A stretch of 30,132 nucleotides of DNA from Candidatus Thorarchaeota archaeon MP8T_1 (GCA_002825465.1 PJER01000027.1:1-30132), one strand, 5' to 3'; positions 1 to 7,814 are shown, counted from the first letter of the stretch. Numbers and translations: made by a program. Notes: generated by a model not told the origin, from the letters alone.

Positions 1-129
1 ATGGTAGATTCTTTCAGGACGAGCAACTTCGACCAGACGAAGAAATTCATCTCTTTGAAATTTCACCCTATAGGAGCTTGTGAACTGTGCATCTACTGCA
101 GATGCACCACCATCACCAACAAATGTCAT
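1..129 (-). CDS. Partial CDS, N-terminus of unidentified protein
   Basis: A leftward reading frame of 43 codons runs from an ATG at 127-129 off the left edge of the window without a stop. The ATG is preceded on the minus strand by a GGTGA ribosome binding site about seven bases away, which is why I prefer it to the plus-strand frame over the same bases. The peptide starts MTFVGDGGASAVDAQF and continues with a charged stretch, FQRDEFLRLVEVARPERIY. I do not recognise the family. It is transcribed divergently from the DJ-1-like gene at 260, with about 130 bases between them for both promoters. The frame is open and the binding site is good, but no homology supports it from memory, so confidence is moderate. 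Confidence 0.55.
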   Translation of the reverse strand, partial: MTFVGDGGASAVDAQFTSSYRVKFQRDEFLRLVEVARPERIYH

Positions 130-259
130 TTTTTGTTTCACCCTGTACCAATTTATCCCTATGGGGAGATTAAGTCTTGGTGTAACGCAATGGTGGTCCT
201 AATGTTACGTAGAGGGTTCCGTTTATTTGCTATGAACTGAAGTCATCTCTTGATTCCCG

Positions 260-814
260 ATGAATGTGTACATCCTTCTCTACAACGGATTTGTTGAATT
301 TGAGATTGCACCACTACTTCTCCTCCTCAAGGAAAGAGTTTCATTCCACACTTTTTCCGTAGATGAGAAAGTAGTAACTAGCTGTTGCGGGCTACGAGTG
401 GAATCTGACAAATTATTGGCAGAGATTGAACCATCAGATGTAGATCTGCTTGTCATCCCTGGGGGTGAACCGAAGGTCTACAAGGACCGTCATGATATCC
501 AAGAGTTTCTTCAAATAATCAATATGAATAAACGACCAATAGCAGCAATATGTGGTGGACCTGAATTCCTAGCTCAAGCTGGACTTCTCAGTGGACTCAA
601 GATTGCACATGGCCATAATCCAGAGTATGCTACTCAGGTGTTTAAAGATAGTATTATCACTGAAGAAGATGTCATAGTTGAAGGAAACATAATTACTGCC
701 CGTGGGCAGGCGTATGTGGAATTCGCTGTAGAGATTGGCCGCCACATTGGACTGTTTGAAAGCGAACAAGAAGCTCAAGAAACTGAGTCATGGTTTAAGA
801 ATTTATCATCATGA
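260..814 (+). CDS. DJ-1/PfpI family protein (class I glutamine amidotransferase-like fold)
   Basis: The 184-residue product has the DJ-1/PfpI layout. An acidic loop near Glu15 (FVEFE, 11-15) is followed by the strand LLVIPGGE (63-70), the nucleophile elbow AAICGGPEFLAQAGLL with Cys98, and the late TARGQAYVEFA segment (146-156). Members are Cys-nucleophile enzymes or chaperones (glyoxalase/deglycase, amidase or protease-like); the substrate cannot be read from the sequence. A TTTATTTG element near 222 could be the TATA box, giving a short leader with little Shine-Dalgarno signal. The gene converges on ftsZ with 67 bases between them. Family assignment is firm, specific activity unknown. Confidence 0.88.
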   Translation: MNVYILLYNGFVEFEIAPLLLLLKERVSFHTFSVDEKVVTSCCGLRVESDKLLAEIEPSDVDLLVIPGGEPKVYKDRHDIQEFLQIINMNKRPIAAICGGPEFLAQAGLLSGLKIAHGHNPEYATQVFKDSIITEEDVIVEGNIITARGQAYVEFAVEIGRHIGLFESEQEAQETESWFKNLSS

Positions 815-881
815 TTTAGTGTAGTAAAACTATCATGATCAATAAATAAATGGAGATCTGGACTGGTTGCATTCGATGTTT

Positions 882-2141
882 CTAGTCAAGAAGTTTTTTC
901 AGTCCTAGTTCTTCAGTACTCTTTTTAGGAGTGACCTCTCTCTTTTTACGACCTGCAAGAGTCCTTTCAAGAGGTTTCAATCTATCCTCCCAACTACTAC
1001 GTACAGTATCAGGGAGTTTCCCATAGGCTTTCTCTCGAGCTTGAGCAGACCCAAGGGTAGTAGTCTTAGTGCCAATGATTCCAAATTCAGCTAATCGTTT
1101 TGTTGCAACAGAGATTCCAGACTCTTCCTTTGACCTAGGAAGTAGTTGTGGACTCTTTACCCCAGTGAGTATCAGCATAACTCGAAGAACCCCACTGAGT
1201 CGAGGATCTACACGAGCTCCCCAAATCACATTCGCATCAGGACTCATCTTCTCAGAGACGAGCTCGCCAACCTTGTTTGACTCTGCTAGGCTCATGTCTG
1301 GACCCCCTGTAATGTGAATCAGGGCTCCAGTTGCACCACTCCACTCTACCTCAAGAAGGGGACTGTTCAGGGCGTTCTTGATAGCTTCATTTGCCCTGTC
1401 ATTACCTGTGGCTTCACCTAGACCAACTAGAGCTACTCCACCATTACAGATGATTGAGCGGACATCAGCATAATCTAAGTTGATGAGACTGGGCATGGTG
1501 ATGGTCTCAGTAATGCCTTTCACCATGTTTGCTAGTACTTCATCAGCTACACCAAATGCTTCCTCAAGTGGGAGGTCAGGAACGAGTTCCATCAACTTCT
1601 GGTTATCAATGACCACAGCTGTGTCTACATTCTCCTGCAGGCGCGCCAAACCAGCCTTTGCTTTGTCAATTCGTGTTCGCTCAAGACTGAAAGGCATGGT
1701 GATGACTCCAACAACAATTGCATCATTCTTCTTTGCAATCTCAGCTACGACTGGTGCACTTCCAGTGCCAGTTCCACCACCCATTCCTGCTGCAATAAAG
1801 ACTAGATCCGCATCACGAAGTAACTCGGTTATCTGTCCAGCTGATTCCTCAGCAGCAGCCTTTCCAACATGGGGGTAGCCACCTGCACCTAAACCCCGGG
1901 TGATTCTTTCACCAATCAGTAGTTTTCTGTGAGCAGTGGTCACAGCAAGATGTTGACGATCAGTATTGATGGCTATACATTCTGCACCTTGGACACCGAT
2001 GGTCATGAGGCGTTTTACAGTGTTATTTCCAGCCCCACCGCAGCCAACAACTACAATCCTAGCTTGTCCAATATCACGAACTGTTGAGGACGTACGTTCA
2101 GCTCGATTATTTTCCCGTGCAGAATCAATGAATGAACGCAT
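882..2141 (-). CDS. ftsZ: Cell division GTPase FtsZ
   Basis: FtsZ polymerises with GTP into the division ring. The 419-residue protein has a short charged N-terminal extension, the nucleotide loop VVGCGGAGNN (31-40), the tubulin signature GGGTGTGS (121-128), and the synergy (T7) loop NLDYADVRSI (221-230) with Asn221, Asp223 and Asp226 intact, so it should both bind and hydrolyse GTP. The tail beyond about residue 340 is basic and ends ELGLKKLLD, a plausible partner-docking peptide by analogy with other FtsZ tails. Its ATG shares one base with the TAA stop of the upstream ribbon-helix-helix gene (TAATG at 2139-2143), implying translational coupling. In haloarchaea a similar pairing, cdrS-ftsZ2, is known; whether this is an FtsZ1 or FtsZ2 type needs a tree. 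Confidence 0.95.
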   Translation of the reverse strand: MRSFIDSARENNRAERTSSTVRDIGQARIVVVGCGGAGNNTVKRLMTIGVQGAECIAINTDRQHLAVTTAHRKLLIGERITRGLGAGGYPHVGKAAAEESAGQITELLRDADLVFIAAGMGGGTGTGSAPVVAEIAKKNDAIVVGVITMPFSLERTRIDKAKAGLARLQENVDTAVVIDNQKLMELVPDLPLEEAFGVADEVLANMVKGITETITMPSLINLDYADVRSIICNGGVALVGLGEATGNDRANEAIKNALNSPLLEVEWSGATGALIHITGGPDMSLAESNKVGELVSEKMSPDANVIWGARVDPRLSGVLRVMLILTGVKSPQLLPRSKEESGISVATKRLAEFGIIGTKTTTLGSAQAREKAYGKLPDTVRSSWEDRLKPLERTLAGRKKREVTPKKSTEELGLKKLLD

Positions 2142-2323
2142 TACCCAATTACCTCACTCATACTCCCTTTCTTACCCATGTTCTGATCCCATAACTCACG
2201 TTTCAGGAGATCACGGATAGCGATTCTAATCGCTTCTGAACGATTAGGGTAGAGACCTTTGTTTACCAGTTCTTCAATATCTGTTACAATTCTATCTGGT
2301 AAGTGCACAGCTATGAGTTTCAT
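2141..2323 (-). CDS. Ribbon-helix-helix (CopG-type) regulator, CdrS-like
   Basis: The protein is only 60 residues. It shows the ribbon-helix-helix pattern: an N-terminal strand KLIAVHLPDRIV (2-13), helix A TDIEELVNKGLYPN, then SEAIRIAIRDLLKREL as helix B, with the usual turn NRSEAIR. Such proteins dimerise and insert the paired strands into the DNA major groove. It is translated from an ATG behind a GAGG binding site and overlaps ftsZ by one base. The Halobacterium CdrS protein is a small RHH factor co-transcribed with ftsZ2 that controls division genes; I infer the same role here from size, fold and linkage. A promoter with a repeat between TATA box and start point (2364-2379) suggests autoregulation. 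Confidence 0.85.
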   Translation of the reverse strand: MKLIAVHLPDRIVTDIEELVNKGLYPNRSEAIRIAIRDLLKRELWDQNMGKKGSMSEVIG

Positions 2324-2363
2324 TGCTAGTCCTCATAGCTAGAAAGCAAGTATGGGGATATAG

Positions 2364-2391
2364 TTACTAGTATTACTAGGATACGATATAG
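2364..2391 (-). promoter_or_regulatory. Putative promoter and operator of the RHH-ftsZ operon
   Basis: On the minus strand a CTATATCG TATA-like element (2384-2391) lies about 27 bases before the expected start point near 2362. Between them is CTAGTATTACTAG (2367-2379), an inverted repeat of CTAGTA around one base. The same bases also contain the direct repeat TTACTAG at 2364-2370 and 2373-2379, nine bases apart. Paired short half sites are typical of ribbon-helix-helix operators, and binding here would block initiation. The repeat is visible directly; its role and the bound protein are inference. Confidence 0.5.
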
Positions 2392-2410
2392 AAAAGCAAA
2401 AAGAAGGAGA

Positions 2411-2431
2411 GAGAAGAGGGATTCTCTTCTC
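2411..2431 (-). terminator. Hairpin terminator after the ribosomal protein operon
   Basis: GAGAAGAG (2411-2418) and CTCTTCTC (2424-2431) form a perfect 8-bp stem with a 5-base loop. On the minus strand it begins 13 bases after the end of the uL2 gene and is followed by a pyrimidine-rich tract with a run of five T. It probably separates ribosomal protein transcription from the cdrS-ftsZ-like unit. Confidence 0.65.
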
Positions 2432-2444
2432 AATCAACTTCGGA

Positions 2445-3167
2445 CTACTTTGTCTTACGACCAGTTCGTCGAGCGGCGATATTACCGACCTTTCTACCTG
2501 GAGGAGCGTGTCTGCTGACCGTACTGGGTCTACCAGGAGATTGGTGTGAACCACCACCGTGTGGGTGTGAGGCTGCATTCATCGCAGCACCTCGGACTAT
2601 AGGCCACTTTCGCGCCTTTCCACGAGTATGATGCCAGACAGCACCAGCCTTCAGGAAGGGTTTCTCTGATCGACCACCACCAGCCACAATACCGATAGTA
2701 GCTCTGCATCGTGGACTGAAGGCTTTCTGTCCACCGCTTGGGAGTCGGACCATAGCCTTGGTCTTATCGATTGAAATAATCGTAGCAGTTAGACCTGATG
2801 CCTTGACGTACTTACCACCATCACCAGGGCTTCCTTCGATATTATACACTGGAGTACCTTCAGGGATGTACTGGAGCATCAAGGTGTTACCGTTTGCTAA
2901 TGTAGCTTCTTCACCACATTCAATAACCTGGCCAACATAAGCCCCTTCTGGAGCCACCATGTAGTGCACCTTCTTCTCCCCTTCATATCGAATTTCAGCA
3001 AGAGGAGCTCCTCTACCTGATTCGTGGAGAAGATTGATGATTGTCCCAGTATAGGTCTTGTCAGGTGCCCACTTGGGATGTCTTGCCGGTGCAATCTTCT
3101 TGTGGCTTGGAGACCTCCACTGAGTAGTACCTCGACCCTTTCGTTGTACAAGTACACGTTTACCCAA
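2445..3167 (-). CDS. rpl2: Large subunit ribosomal protein uL2
   Basis: This 240-residue protein is archaeal uL2, which contacts domain IV of 23S rRNA and is needed for subunit association and peptidyl transfer. It shows the N-terminal RNA-binding region GKRVLVQRKGRGTTQWRSP, the central SH3-like part with EGTPVYNIEGSPGDGGKYVK, and the C-terminal HPHGGG motif (201-206) followed by the basic tail GRPSTVSRHAPPGRKVGNI. Length matches archaeal homologues. The start is a TTG, behind a G-rich AAGGGGG binding site at the end of the uL23 gene; no ATG in this frame gives the conserved MGKR start. In most archaea uS19 and uL22 follow, but here a terminator does. Confidence 0.97.
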   Translation of the reverse strand: MGKRVLVQRKGRGTTQWRSPSHKKIAPARHPKWAPDKTYTGTIINLLHESGRGAPLAEIRYEGEKKVHYMVAPEGAYVGQVIECGEEATLANGNTLMLQYIPEGTPVYNIEGSPGDGGKYVKASGLTATIISIDKTKAMVRLPSGGQKAFSPRCRATIGIVAGGGRSEKPFLKAGAVWHHTRGKARKWPIVRGAAMNAASHPHGGGSHQSPGRPSTVSRHAPPGRKVGNIAARRTGRKTK

Positions 3168-3179
3168 TCACAAGCCCCC

Positions 3180-3440
3180 TTAGAATATCCCGAGGTTGGT
3201 TGCAACCTCTGCAGCACTGTACTCTGGTGCTAGCTTGACAAATGCCTTCTTTCTTCCATCAGGCATTATCAGTGTGTTAACCTTCTCAACAACAACGTCG
3301 TAAAGGGATTCCACAGCCCATCGAATGGTGTTCTTGTTAGCAGTACGGACAACATAGAAAATGAGTTTGTTGTCTTCATCGACTGCCTCAAGACTGGCCT
3401 CTGTCACTACTGGTCGAATAATCACTTCGTTTGGATCCAT
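3180..3440 (-). CDS. rpl23: Large subunit ribosomal protein uL23
   Basis: The 86-residue product is archaeal uL23, a protein at the polypeptide exit tunnel that docks SRP and other nascent-chain factors. The N-terminus DPNEVIIRPVVTEASLEAVD and the body KLIFYVVRTANKNTIRWAVE followed by DVVVEKVNTLIMPDGRKKAFVKL fit the family throughout. It starts with ATG behind a GAGGTGAG site in the 11-base gap after uL4. It belongs to the rpl3-rpl4-rpl23-rpl2 operon. Nothing is unusual. Confidence 0.96.
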   Translation of the reverse strand: MDPNEVIIRPVVTEASLEAVDEDNKLIFYVVRTANKNTIRWAVESLYDVVVEKVNTLIMPDGRKKAFVKLAPEYSAAEVATNLGIF

Positions 3441-3451
3441 GATGACTCACC

Positions 3452-4243
3452 TCAGATGAACAGATTCTCCTTTTCTAGCCTAGCAATGGCTGATGTGGTC
3501 CAGACCACCATACGACCAGCATGTGTTCCAGGAGCAAGAAGCTCCGCATTCAGTCCGTGGACTTCAGCAATATCCACACCTGGCAGATTTCGTGCAGCCT
3601 TAATGATCCCCTTGTCTTCACCGACGACTATCAACAGAGACTTAGGAGTCTTCATCTTACGACCGCGCATCTTTCCTTTTCCGGCTCGAATGGATCGTCC
3701 ATTACTTGCTCGCTCAAGGTCATCACCAAGACCGAGAGCAATCAAGGTTTCACGAGCTTCCTTTGTATTTTCGATTGCTTCAAGCTTGCTACTGACGATG
3801 AGAGGGATTTGAGGAACATTCTCAACACGGTGCCCGCGAGCCTTTACAAACTCGGGCTTAGCACTTGCTGCAATTGCTGAACGAATTGCAAGTCTGTTCT
3901 CAGTCTTATTGATTCTCTCAACGAGTACTTTGCGTGCTTCGGGAGGATGTGCTACCCGACCACCAACAGTACCTGGAGCAAAACCTGCTTTGTTAGCTGC
4001 GCCAGTACCACTACCCTTGATTCGTGGCATTCTTGATCTACCATGACCAGTCTGCCAGCTCTGTGCAGTGTTTCTCTTGCCAGCTAATTCATCAACACCA
4101 TGTGGTTGACGCCTACGGGATTGAAGGGCCAGTACTGCTCTCTTGATGACATCAGGACGATAGGGAGTATCGAACTGAGGAGGTAATTCAACAGATTCCT
4201 TACTGGCTTTACCGTTTAATGTGTAAGCTTTAATTGTTGCCAT
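3452..4243 (-). CDS. rpl4: Large subunit ribosomal protein uL4 (L4/L1e)
   Basis: This is archaeal/eukaryotic-type uL4, 263 residues. A globular domain carries an extended tunnel-lining loop: residues about 45-105 hold the basic loop with KRNTAQSWQTGHGRSRMPRI and the segment GGRVAHPPEARKVLVERINK. The C-terminal half contains RAGKGKMRGRKMKTPKSLLI and the end region LLAPGTHAGRMVVWTTSAI. Length and motif order match the family. ATG start behind GGAGATGA, which overlaps the rpl3 stop region 13 bases upstream. In bacteria L4 autoregulates the S10 operon; nothing here shows whether that holds in this archaeon. Confidence 0.97.
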   Translation of the reverse strand: MATIKAYTLNGKASKESVELPPQFDTPYRPDVIKRAVLALQSRRRQPHGVDELAGKRNTAQSWQTGHGRSRMPRIKGSGTGAANKAGFAPGTVGGRVAHPPEARKVLVERINKTENRLAIRSAIAASAKPEFVKARGHRVENVPQIPLIVSSKLEAIENTKEARETLIALGLGDDLERASNGRSIRAGKGKMRGRKMKTPKSLLIVVGEDKGIIKAARNLPGVDIAEVHGLNAELLAPGTHAGRMVVWTTSAIARLEKENLFI

Positions 4244-4256
4244 AGACTGTCATCTC

Positions 4257-5264
4257 CTACTGCTTTGATGCTGTGCTGATGTAACTCACCTGCACTGGTT
4301 CGTCTATGTGACCCTTTGTGGGTCGAATAGCGTTTCGGATTCGTACCGGGCGCTTTACTGCACCAGGAACCGATCCATGAACCATAATATAGTCACCACG
4401 GATGACACCGTAGTTCACAAATCCTCCAGAGGGGGTGATCTCTTCACCACGTTCTCCCATCTTCACAACTTTATTGTTGTAGCTGGTTCGTGTGTGAAAA
4501 CCAGTCTGACCCGGTCTCGGAACAGTATATCGAATGCTACTAGGGGTCCAGGGACCAATACATCCGACACCACGTTTTGTCTTTCGTGACTTGTGTTGAA
4601 GAATTCGTATACCCCAGCGTCTAACTGGACCTTGGAAACCGTGTCCCTTGGTTACTGCAATGCTGTCAATGAGAATACCCTCATCGAGGATATCTGCAAC
4701 ACGAACATCAGTGCCAAGGATATTCTTTGCGTATTCAAAGGCCTCTTGAACGCCAGGTGCGCCAACCTTGTATTCCATTACATCGGGCTTCTTCTTCGAT
4801 ATTCCAGCAAGTCTTGGCTGAGTATGAATGAGCATCCGGATCTCGGCAAACGAGTCGAGTTTCTCCTCGAACTCTTTCATCTTGGCTTCGTGATCGTACT
4901 CTTTTGCTACTGGCATTGTCTTCTTCAGATCTTCTGACATAGTGCCAGCAAGAACTTCTGTTGTCAATTTGAGACCATAAGGTGTGGCCTCATAACCACG
5001 TATTGAGAACGGTCTAATCGGAGGTGTATCAATCACAGTGACTGGAATAACAGTTTCCTGTCCTTTGAATGGACTATTAGGACTACTAATTGTCATGACC
5101 GCATGGGTCATTCCAGCCTTGTATCCGATGAAACCAAGTAGTTTTGCAGCTCCGTCACTATACTCAGGCCAATTCTTGATACGGGGCACGAATTTAGAAG
5201 CCTTACCTCGCGGTAAGTATGCTAAACTACCGCGTCTTGGTGCATTCTTTTTCCTGTGTGCCAT
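4257..5264 (-). CDS. rpl3: Large subunit ribosomal protein uL3
   Basis: The 335-residue product is archaeal/eukaryotic-type uL3, a core 50S protein reaching the peptidyl transferase centre. It begins with the conserved basic segment MAHRKKNAPRRGSLAYLPRG, and has GYKAGMTHAVM early, GHGFQGPVRRWGIRILQHKSR in the middle and NNKVVKMGERGEEITPSGGF before the C-terminus, all in family order. It is the first gene of the ribosomal protein cluster, 123 bases after the glycyl radical enzyme gene, and has its own promoter in that gap. In some other archaea the SPOUT methyltransferase gene (here at 7841-8698) lies directly upstream; here the radical enzyme is in between. Confidence 0.97.
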   Translation of the reverse strand: MAHRKKNAPRRGSLAYLPRGKASKFVPRIKNWPEYSDGAAKLLGFIGYKAGMTHAVMTISSPNSPFKGQETVIPVTVIDTPPIRPFSIRGYEATPYGLKLTTEVLAGTMSEDLKKTMPVAKEYDHEAKMKEFEEKLDSFAEIRMLIHTQPRLAGISKKKPDVMEYKVGAPGVQEAFEYAKNILGTDVRVADILDEGILIDSIAVTKGHGFQGPVRRWGIRILQHKSRKTKRGVGCIGPWTPSSIRYTVPRPGQTGFHTRTSYNNKVVKMGERGEEITPSGGFVNYGVIRGDYIMVHGSVPGAVKRPVRIRNAIRPTKGHIDEPVQVSYISTASKQ

Positions 5265-5348
5265 AATAACACCACATTCGTATCCGTATCGAACGGCCGC
5301 TAGACTGGGCTATTCGTACTACGAGTGGCGCGTCAAGGCAAGAGTGTG

Positions 5349-5357
5349 TTTTTAAAA
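5349..5357 (-). promoter_or_regulatory. TATA box of the rpl3 operon
   Basis: On the minus strand the sequence reads TTTTAAAAA, a good archaeal TATA element, in the gap between the radical enzyme stop and rpl3. The predicted start point near 5325 leaves a leader of about 60 bases. The leader contains a small inverted repeat, TCGTAGTACGA, around 5314-5324. This promoter indicates the ribosomal genes do not depend on transcription through the radical enzyme gene. Confidence 0.55.
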
Positions 5358-5387
5358 CTTGTCACCCGTCCATGAAGAAACAATTAG

Positions 5388-7754
5388 TCAGAATCGATTC
5401 TGTTCAGTTCGTGCCAGTATCTCATTTTGAAGGTCCTTGCCGATATTGACAAAGTAGTCTGAATATCCAGCCACTCTGACAATGAGATTCTGATAGTTCT
5501 CAGGGTGTTCTTGAGCGTCCCTAAGAGTCTCTGCTTTGATGACATTAAACTGAATGTGATGCCCACCAAGTTTGAAATAGGACTTTACGAGGTCAGCAAG
5601 TTTTCGCCGCCCGTCCTCGTCAGCCAGTACATCAGGCATGAATTTCTGATTGAGCAGAGTACCACCTGTCTTGGAATGGTCAATCTTAGCAACGGACTTA
5701 ATGACTGCTGTTGGGCCATACTTGTCAGCACCGTGACTTGGAGAGATGCCATCAGACAGTGGTGCACCAGCTTTCCTGCCATCAGGCGTTGCTCCTGTCA
5801 CCTGTCCAAAGTAAACATGGACCGTGGTTGGGAGTAGATTTACTCGATATTCTCCACCCTTAGTATTCGGGCGACCATCGATTGCATCAAAATATGCATC
5901 AAAGACAGACTTGGCAATCTTGTCAGCAAAATCGTCGTCATTACCGTACTTAGGCGTCTTGTTCAATAGAGTCATTCTCATGACTTCATTATCGTCAAAG
6001 TCCGTCTGCAGAGCATCTATGAGCTCTTTCATTGTAAATTTTTGTTTCTCAAAGACATTGTACTTGATGGCAGAAAGAGAGTCAGAGATAGTACCCATCC
6101 CTACACCTTGAATGTAGGTCGAGTTGTATCTTGGTCCACCATTATGGTAGTCTTTACCTCTCTTGATACAATCATCAAAGAGCAATGACATGAATGGTGC
6201 AGGCATGTACTCAGCGTATAATCGTTCGATGATATTATTGCCTTTGATTTTCAGGTCGATGAAATACTTGAGTTGAGCTTTATAGGCTCTGAAGACTTCG
6301 TCAAATGTCTTGAAGGTGGTTGGGTCCCCTGTCTTGAGTCCGACCTGTTCTCCAGTCTTTGGATCAATACCGTTGTGAAGTGTGACTTCAAGGATTTTTG
6401 GCCAGTTGCAATAGCCAGTCAGAATGCAGCTCTCTTTCCCAAAGGCACTGATTGTCACACAGCCACTTGGTCCTCCAACACGAGCGTCTTCAGTTGTCTT
6501 TCCAGCTCGGAGGAACTCCTTGATTATCACATCAGTATTGAACATAGATGGCTGTCCGAATCCTTCTTTGACTATATCCACTGCGCTCATGAGGAAACTA
6601 TCAGGATTCTTAGTACTCAATTGGATACAGATACTGGGTTGAATCAACCTCATTTGGTTGCATACTTCGAGAAGCAAGTATGAAACTTCATTGACACCAT
6701 CATTTCCATCAATCGTCAGGCCTCCAGTGTTTATGAGTGCAAAGTCTTGGTAGGTGCCACTCTGCTGTTCAGTAATGTCCACTTTGGGAGGCGCCGGTTG
6801 ATTGTTGAACTTTACCCAGAAGCACTGGAGGAGTTCCTTTGCAGATTCCCTTGTTAGGGTCTCGTCTTCAAGACCCTTCATGTAGAACGGATGAAGATGT
6901 TGGTCGAGCCTTCCAGGATTGAAACTATCCCATACATTTAGCTCGATTATTACACCCAGATGTACAAACCAGTAAGATTGCAGAACCTCCCAGAAATCCC
7001 GAGGGGGATGTGCAGGGACATGATTACAGACATCAGCAATCTTTTCGAGTTCTTTTCGTCGCTCAGGATTGGTCTCAGACTCTGCCAACTCACTTGCTAT
7101 GGTTGCATGACGCCGTGCAAAGGATATAACTGCATTAGCAGCAATCTCCATTGCTTTGAGCTCCTGTTCTTTTGCGTATGCTTCAGGGTCATTGAAATAA
7201 TCAAGAGAATTGAGATGATTTTGGATATCTTCAATGAGATCCAAGAGACCTTGTCTATAGATCTTATCATCCAAAATTGCATGCCCTGGTGCTCTCTGTT
7301 CCATGAATTCTGTATAGATACCAGCATTGAATGCAGCCATCCATCCCTCAGACATTGATTGGAAGACCCGTTCACGCATAGTCCTACCTATCCAAAAAGG
7401 AATAATCTCATCTCTGTATGTAGCCCTAGTTTCATCACTCACCAGAAAAGGAGTTCTTTCGCGAGAATTCGCGATATCAAGATCTTTCAAACTATGACTA
7501 CATAACTCAGGGTAAGTTGGTGTAGCTCTAGGAGCTGAACCACGTTCACCTACAATTAACTCCCCATCGTTGATGATGATGGTCTTGTTTTCTAAGATAT
7601 GTTTGAATGCCAGAGCACGGGCGATTGGTGTTGATACACTATCAGCACCACCACTCTGGTAGAAATCAGTGAGAAGCTCAGCACGCTCTGTACAGATGTA
7701 TGGCTTTGTAGCAACACTTTGTTCTCTCAAGCGCTGAACACGTTCTGATAGCAT
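5388..7754 (-). CDS. Glycyl radical enzyme, PFL-like family, substrate unknown
   Basis: The 788-residue protein has the two hallmarks of glycyl radical enzymes. These are the active-site cysteine in GGPSGCVTISAFGKE (Cys432) and the C-terminal glycyl loop VRVAGYSDYFVNIG (Gly763), which is oxidised to a radical by a separate radical SAM activase. The N-terminal PFL-like domain includes GELIVGERGSAPRATPTYPE. Choline lyase, glycerol dehydratase and hydroxyproline dehydratase carry GCVE, whose Glu is a catalytic base. Here that position is Thr434, so those activities are unlikely. Pyruvate formate-lyase has adjacent cysteines, absent here. A fumarate-adding, decarboxylating or new activity remains open. 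I chose the ATG at 7754 because AGGTGAG (7764-7770) precedes it by nine bases; the frame extends upstream to a TTG, but that would place the binding site inside the gene. No activase is in the window. Confidence 0.92.
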   Translation of the reverse strand: MLSERVQRLREQSVATKPYICTERAELLTDFYQSGGADSVSTPIARALAFKHILENKTIIINDGELIVGERGSAPRATPTYPELCSHSLKDLDIANSRERTPFLVSDETRATYRDEIIPFWIGRTMRERVFQSMSEGWMAAFNAGIYTEFMEQRAPGHAILDDKIYRQGLLDLIEDIQNHLNSLDYFNDPEAYAKEQELKAMEIAANAVISFARRHATIASELAESETNPERRKELEKIADVCNHVPAHPPRDFWEVLQSYWFVHLGVIIELNVWDSFNPGRLDQHLHPFYMKGLEDETLTRESAKELLQCFWVKFNNQPAPPKVDITEQQSGTYQDFALINTGGLTIDGNDGVNEVSYLLLEVCNQMRLIQPSICIQLSTKNPDSFLMSAVDIVKEGFGQPSMFNTDVIIKEFLRAGKTTEDARVGGPSGCVTISAFGKESCILTGYCNWPKILEVTLHNGIDPKTGEQVGLKTGDPTTFKTFDEVFRAYKAQLKYFIDLKIKGNNIIERLYAEYMPAPFMSLLFDDCIKRGKDYHNGGPRYNSTYIQGVGMGTISDSLSAIKYNVFEKQKFTMKELIDALQTDFDDNEVMRMTLLNKTPKYGNDDDFADKIAKSVFDAYFDAIDGRPNTKGGEYRVNLLPTTVHVYFGQVTGATPDGRKAGAPLSDGISPSHGADKYGPTAVIKSVAKIDHSKTGGTLLNQKFMPDVLADEDGRRKLADLVKSYFKLGGHHIQFNVIKAETLRDAQEHPENYQNLIVRVAGYSDYFVNIGKDLQNEILARTEQNRF

Positions 7755-7814
7755 CGAGTTATTCTCACCTATTTGGAAGAGCAATTGGAACTAGTTTCAT
7801 TCTATTTTCTTTCT

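Noticed and set aside
1..240. Plus-strand open frame of 79 codons starting at base 1
   Set aside because: Its composition (many Cys, Phe, Arg) looks like a shadow. The minus-strand frame over 1-129 has a good binding site and a more normal protein composition.
1480..1878. 132-codon open frame antisense to ftsZ
   Set aside because: It is Ser/Ala/Thr-rich in the manner of a codon shadow and lies fully within a well-supported gene.
7755..7784. Upstream TTG start for the glycyl radical enzyme
   Set aside because: It would put the AGGTGAG ribosome binding site inside the coding sequence; the ATG at 7754 is correctly spaced from that site.
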